From assembly GCA_946886175.1 (NCBI GenBank), contig CAMPIA010000045.1, forward strand, positions 1 to 8,355: DNA of 8,355 nucleotides, written 5' to 3'. Every line of letters begins with the position of its first letter. Position 1 is the stretch's first letter. Origin of the DNA: an uncultured Altererythrobacter sp. Lineage in GTDB: Bacteria > Pseudomonadota > Alphaproteobacteria > Sphingomonadales > Sphingomonadaceae. A model generated the notes under the pieces. It was not told the origin of the DNA. It saw nothing but the letters and a program-made list of their open reading frames with translations, and ran no database searches. Both the position numbers and the translations under genes were made by a program. This document shows positions 6,129-8,355 of this stretch, piece by piece.

Positions 6129-7133
6129 TCAGTCTGGGGTGGACACTTTCGCGTCGCTATAACCGGCGTCACGCACCTTGGCGAGCGCGGCTTCGGCCTG
6201 TCCACGGGTCGCATAGGGCCCGGTGCGAACGCGGTAGAAGCGACCGGCCGGCGACACGAACCCGTCGAGCGCTTCCGCCGCGCGATCGGCATTGGCCTCG
6301 CTCGCAAAGGTCGCCGCCTGAACCACGAACGCGCCGTCTGGTGCCGCGGGAACGGGTGCGGGCGGAGCCGCCGCCGGTTGCGGAACCGGTGCGCCGTCCA
6401 GCGGTGCGAGGGCGTGGTCGTCGCTCGGCGTGTGCGCGGAAGCCGGGCTCACCGGAACCTGTGCCGGCGCGGGGGCGGTCGCGTTCACGACACCGGCCTG
6501 TCCGGGCAGCTCGACCCCTGAGGGGATCGGCGCCTGTTGCGCGCTCGCAAGGCTGGCCGAACCATCCTCGGGCAGCTTGCGCCGCAGCACGCCGAGCAGC
6601 GTTTCGGGCGTGTCCATCCGCAGCGGCGCCTCGCGGCCCGCGCGCAAATCCGCGCGCTGTATCTCGGGTGGGTTGACCCGCCGGACGCGGACCGGCGCGC
6701 CCTCGCCGATGCCGAGCTGCACCTGCGCATCGGGCGAGAGGCCCAGCACCCGCGTGTTCGTCATCGGCCCACGCCGCTCGACCCGCGCGAGAATGGTGCG
6801 CCCGCTCTCGAGCGAGGTGACCTCGACGTAGCTCGGCAGGGGAAGGGTCTTGTGCGAAACCGTGATCCCCGGCCCCGCCTCGGCATCGAGCGTCACGTAG
6901 CCGACTTCATCGTGGTTCATCGCGTCGGATGGCGTGTATTCAATCCCGTCGATCGTGAACGGGGCGCCCAGAACCATCGGGTAATCGGCCGCCGGGCCGT
7001 TGGTTGCGGGGGCTGCGGGCCCGCCTGCCAGGCTTGCCGGGCGATCGTCGCCGCCCGGCATTCCGCAACCGCCAAGCACCACACTCAGGCCGAGCGCAAG
7101 CGCTCCACGGAACAGGTCACCGGACGATCTCAT
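6129..7133 (-). CDS. rlpA: RlpA-like lipoprotein with degenerate double-psi barrel and C-terminal SPOR domain
   Basis: The 334-residue product begins with a lipoprotein signal (Arg2, Arg9, hydrophobic core, lipobox LGGC with Cys23); Gly at +2 fits outer-membrane sorting. Residues about 75-155 form an RlpA-like barrel recognisable from VSHKTLP (91-97), YVEVTSLESGRTI and RRGP (120-123). A Pro/Ala-rich linker spans about 195-265. A SPOR domain (about 266-334; FVVQAATFASEANAD, YRVRTGPYATRGQAEAAL) should bind denuded glycan at the septum. True RlpA is a lytic transglycosylase for denuded glycans using Glu, His and Asp; here only the His (His94) seems kept. The ATG at 7133 is preferred because it begins the signal peptide; a GTG at 7151 adds six residues. 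The start overlaps the transglycosylase stop by 17 bases. Confidence 0.88.
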   Translation of the reverse strand: MRSSGDLFRGALALGLSVVLGGCGMPGGDDRPASLAGGPAAPATNGPAADYPMVLGAPFTIDGIEYTPSDAMNHDEVGYVTLDAEAGPGITVSHKTLPLPSYVEVTSLESGRTILARVERRGPMTNTRVLGLSPDAQVQLGIGEGAPVRVRRVNPPEIQRADLRAGREAPLRMDTPETLLGVLRRKLPEDGSASLASAQQAPIPSGVELPGQAGVVNATAPAPAQVPVSPASAHTPSDDHALAPLDGAPVPQPAAAPPAPVPAAPDGAFVVQAATFASEANADRAAEALDGFVSPAGRFYRVRTGPYATRGQAEAALAKVRDAGYSDAKVSTPD

Positions 7134-8142
7134 CTGCCAAAAGCCCCACACTCATCGCGTAATAGTTGGAGCAATTGTATTCGAGGATGACCCTATAATT
7201 TGCCGTTAAGAGCCATGCCGGCGCGCCCGGCCCATCGGGCTGGAACAGCGATGCCATCACGTCGCCCCCGAGCGGAACCTGTGGCTGCACGCCGAGCGCG
7301 CGCCATTCGTCGACCGTCTTCCACTGGCTGTGCCGTTCGTGCACCCGCGGGCATATCGGCGAGGCGATCTTGTTGTCGACCGCGGCCCAGTCGAATCCGC
7401 CCGGCACCGAAGCGCGCACGCCCCAGGGCTGGCCTTTCCGCCAGCCCGCGTCGCGGAAATAGTTCGCGATCGAGGCGAGCGTATCGGCGTCGTTGGTGAA
7501 GATGTTCGCGCGCCCGTCACCATCGCCGTCGGTGGCGAGGCGCAGATAGACGCTCGGCAGGAATTGCGGATTGCCGAATGCGCCCGCCCAGCTGCCCTGG
7601 AGCTGCGAGCGCGGGTAGCCCTTGTCGGCGACCTTGAGCAGCGCGACGAACTCGCCCGAGAACAGGTCGCGTCGCCGGCCTTCCCAGGCGAGCGTGGCGA
7701 GCGCCTGCGCGAGATCGAATCCCCCCGTCACCGCGCCGTAGGCGGTTTCGTGCCCCCAAATCGCGACCAGGATCTCGCCCGGAACGCCGTATTCGCGCTC
7801 CAGCGCGCGGATCGTGCCGAGCGCGGACGAATAGGCGCGCCGGCCGCCGTTGATCCGCGCGGGATCGACGTGCCGGTCGATGTAGGAACTCAGCGGCGGA
7901 TAGCCGCTGCCGCCGGACGACGATCCGGGTTGTCCGCGATCGAGCTCGATCACCCGCTCGCTCGGTTCCAGCCCGGCCGTCATGCGCGATATGGTCGCCT
8001 CGCTGACCCCTTCGGCGCGCGCGCGGGCGATCAGCAGCTGGAGATAGGCGTCGAACGGCATATCCTGCGCCGCGGCAGGCGCCACGGGGGTGAGGACGGC
8101 CGCCGAAGCGAGGGCGAAGCAGAGAATGGAGCGTTTGATCAT
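7117..8142 (-). CDS. mltB: Lytic murein transglycosylase, MltB family (GH103)
   Basis: This periplasmic enzyme should cleave the MurNAc-GlcNAc bond of peptidoglycan to give 1,6-anhydroMurNAc ends. The 341-residue protein has a Sec signal ending near Ala25 (VAPAAAQD). Cys8 sits inside the hydrophobic core and not in a lipobox, so unlike E. coli MltB it appears soluble. The catalytic Glu is Glu132 in AIWGHETAYG. Family motifs follow: GSWAGAFGNPQFLPS at 183-197 and DGDGDGRANIF at 205-215, which resembles the metal-binding loop of Slt35. A Gly/Ser-rich stretch lies at 70-80. In Pseudomonas an mltB homologue likewise precedes rlpA and dacC. It is the first gene of the minus-strand train; no strong Shine-Dalgarno precedes the ATG at 8142. 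Confidence 0.93.
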   Translation of the reverse strand: MIKRSILCFALASAAVLTPVAPAAAQDMPFDAYLQLLIARARAEGVSEATISRMTAGLEPSERVIELDRGQPGSSSGGSGYPPLSSYIDRHVDPARINGGRRAYSSALGTIRALEREYGVPGEILVAIWGHETAYGAVTGGFDLAQALATLAWEGRRRDLFSGEFVALLKVADKGYPRSQLQGSWAGAFGNPQFLPSVYLRLATDGDGDGRANIFTNDADTLASIANYFRDAGWRKGQPWGVRASVPGGFDWAAVDNKIASPICPRVHERHSQWKTVDEWRALGVQPQVPLGGDVMASLFQPDGPGAPAWLLTANYRVILEYNCSNYYAMSVGLLADEIVR

Positions 8143-8264
8143 CCGGGCAATCTGGCAGGGTCAAGTTGAACCGCAAATGATTTTCGACGGTTAAAGCGCC
8201 TGCGACGCCCAGCCGACACGCCGATGATGACAAGCGCCCGCACAGCCGCTAGCCGACGGGCAGC
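8143..8264. promoter_or_regulatory. Divergent intergenic region, likely promoters for the tRNA and for the cell-wall operon
   Basis: These 122 bases lie between the divergent tRNA-Ser gene and mltB, so promoters for both directions are expected here. On the plus strand TTGAAC at 8166-8171 followed after 17 bases by GGTTAA at 8189-8194 is a possible but weak promoter for the tRNA; its -10 is poor. The segments 8166-8173 and 8188-8195 form an inverted repeat matching at seven of eight positions. I see no convincing minus-strand promoter. Position argues for promoters here better than the sequence does. Confidence 0.3.
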
Positions 8265-8354
8265 GGACAGGTGGCAGAGTGGTCTATTGCAGCGGTCTTG
8301 AAAACCGCCGTGGGTTCACGCCCACCGTGGGTTCGAATCCCACCCTGTCCGCCA
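8265..8354 (+). tRNA. tRNA-Ser, anticodon UGA
   Basis: A complete 90-base class II tRNA folds by eye. The acceptor stem pairs GGACAGG (8265-8271) with CCTGTCC (8344-8350), followed by discriminator G and an encoded CCA at 8352-8354. The anticodon stem GCGGT/ACCGC (8292-8296, 8304-8308) carries loop CTTGAAA with anticodon TGA at 8299-8301, reading UCA and related Ser codons. A long variable arm (8309-8326) has a GTGGG/CCCAC stem, as serine tRNAs require. The T arm pairs GTGGG (8327-8331) with CCCAC (8339-8343) around TTCGAAT. It is the only plus-strand gene in the window. Confidence 0.97.
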
Positions 8355-8355
8355 A

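Noticed and set aside
4970..6676. Open frame of 568 codons on the plus strand, antisense to the carboxypeptidase and the RlpA-like gene
   Set aside because: It crosses two well-supported genes and the gap between them, has no recognisable domain, and becomes Arg/Pro-rich noise at its end.
7517..8233. Minus-strand open frame of 238 codons overlapping mltB in another frame
   Set aside because: The translation is highly Arg-rich, while the mltB frame carries a signal peptide and catalytic motifs.
8265..8354. tRNA-Ser as an integration site for a mobile element
   Set aside because: Serine tRNA genes are common targets, but the window ends one base after the CCA. There is no duplicated tRNA 3' end or integrase gene in view.

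Overview
This is a housekeeping stretch of a GC-rich alphaproteobacterial chromosome. The protein signatures and gene order look most like Sphingomonadales, probably an Erythrobacter-type organism; that placement is inferred from recalled family features, not from a search. I see no transposase, phage gene, CRISPR array or toxin-antitoxin pair, and no frameshifted gene.

Apart from one tRNA, everything lies on the minus strand and reads from right to left. At the right edge is a plus-strand tRNA-Ser(UGA) gene (8265-8354). A 122-base divergent intergenic region (8143-8264) separates it from a minus-strand gene train. The train begins with three envelope genes: a MltB-type lytic murein transglycosylase (7117-8142), a lipoprotein with an RlpA-like double-psi barrel and a SPOR domain (6129-7133), and a PBP5-type D-alanyl-D-alanine carboxypeptidase with a TTG start (4934-6094). 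It continues with thymidylate kinase tmk (4296-4937), DNA polymerase III delta prime holB (3337-4299), methionyl-tRNA synthetase metG (1785-3344), a TatD-family metal-dependent nuclease (1009-1785), a PhnP-like metallo-beta-lactamase-fold hydrolase (245-1012) and a 56-residue two-helix membrane protein (78-248). At the left edge the first nine codons of another minus-strand gene are visible (1-27); they resemble the N terminus of MazG.

The genes are tightly packed. From the carboxypeptidase to the small membrane protein every junction overlaps: four-base ATGA or GTGA overlaps, one TGATG junction and one eight-base overlap. The lytic transglycosylase and the RlpA-like gene also overlap, by 17 bases. 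The only gap inside the train is 34 bases before the carboxypeptidase. This points to one long, translationally coupled operon. It joins two blocks known separately from gammaproteobacteria: mltB-rlpA-dac (next to pbpA-rodA in Pseudomonas) and tmk-holB-tatD (after mltG in E. coli), with metG inserted between holB and tatD.

The points that deserve a second look are the RlpA-like protein, which seems to lack two of the three catalytic residues of true RlpA; a perfect 14-bp AT-only palindrome just upstream of the last, partial gene; the unnamed small membrane protein coupled to the hydrolase; and a KESKS variant of the KMSKS motif in MetG. I found no convincing new multi-gene system.
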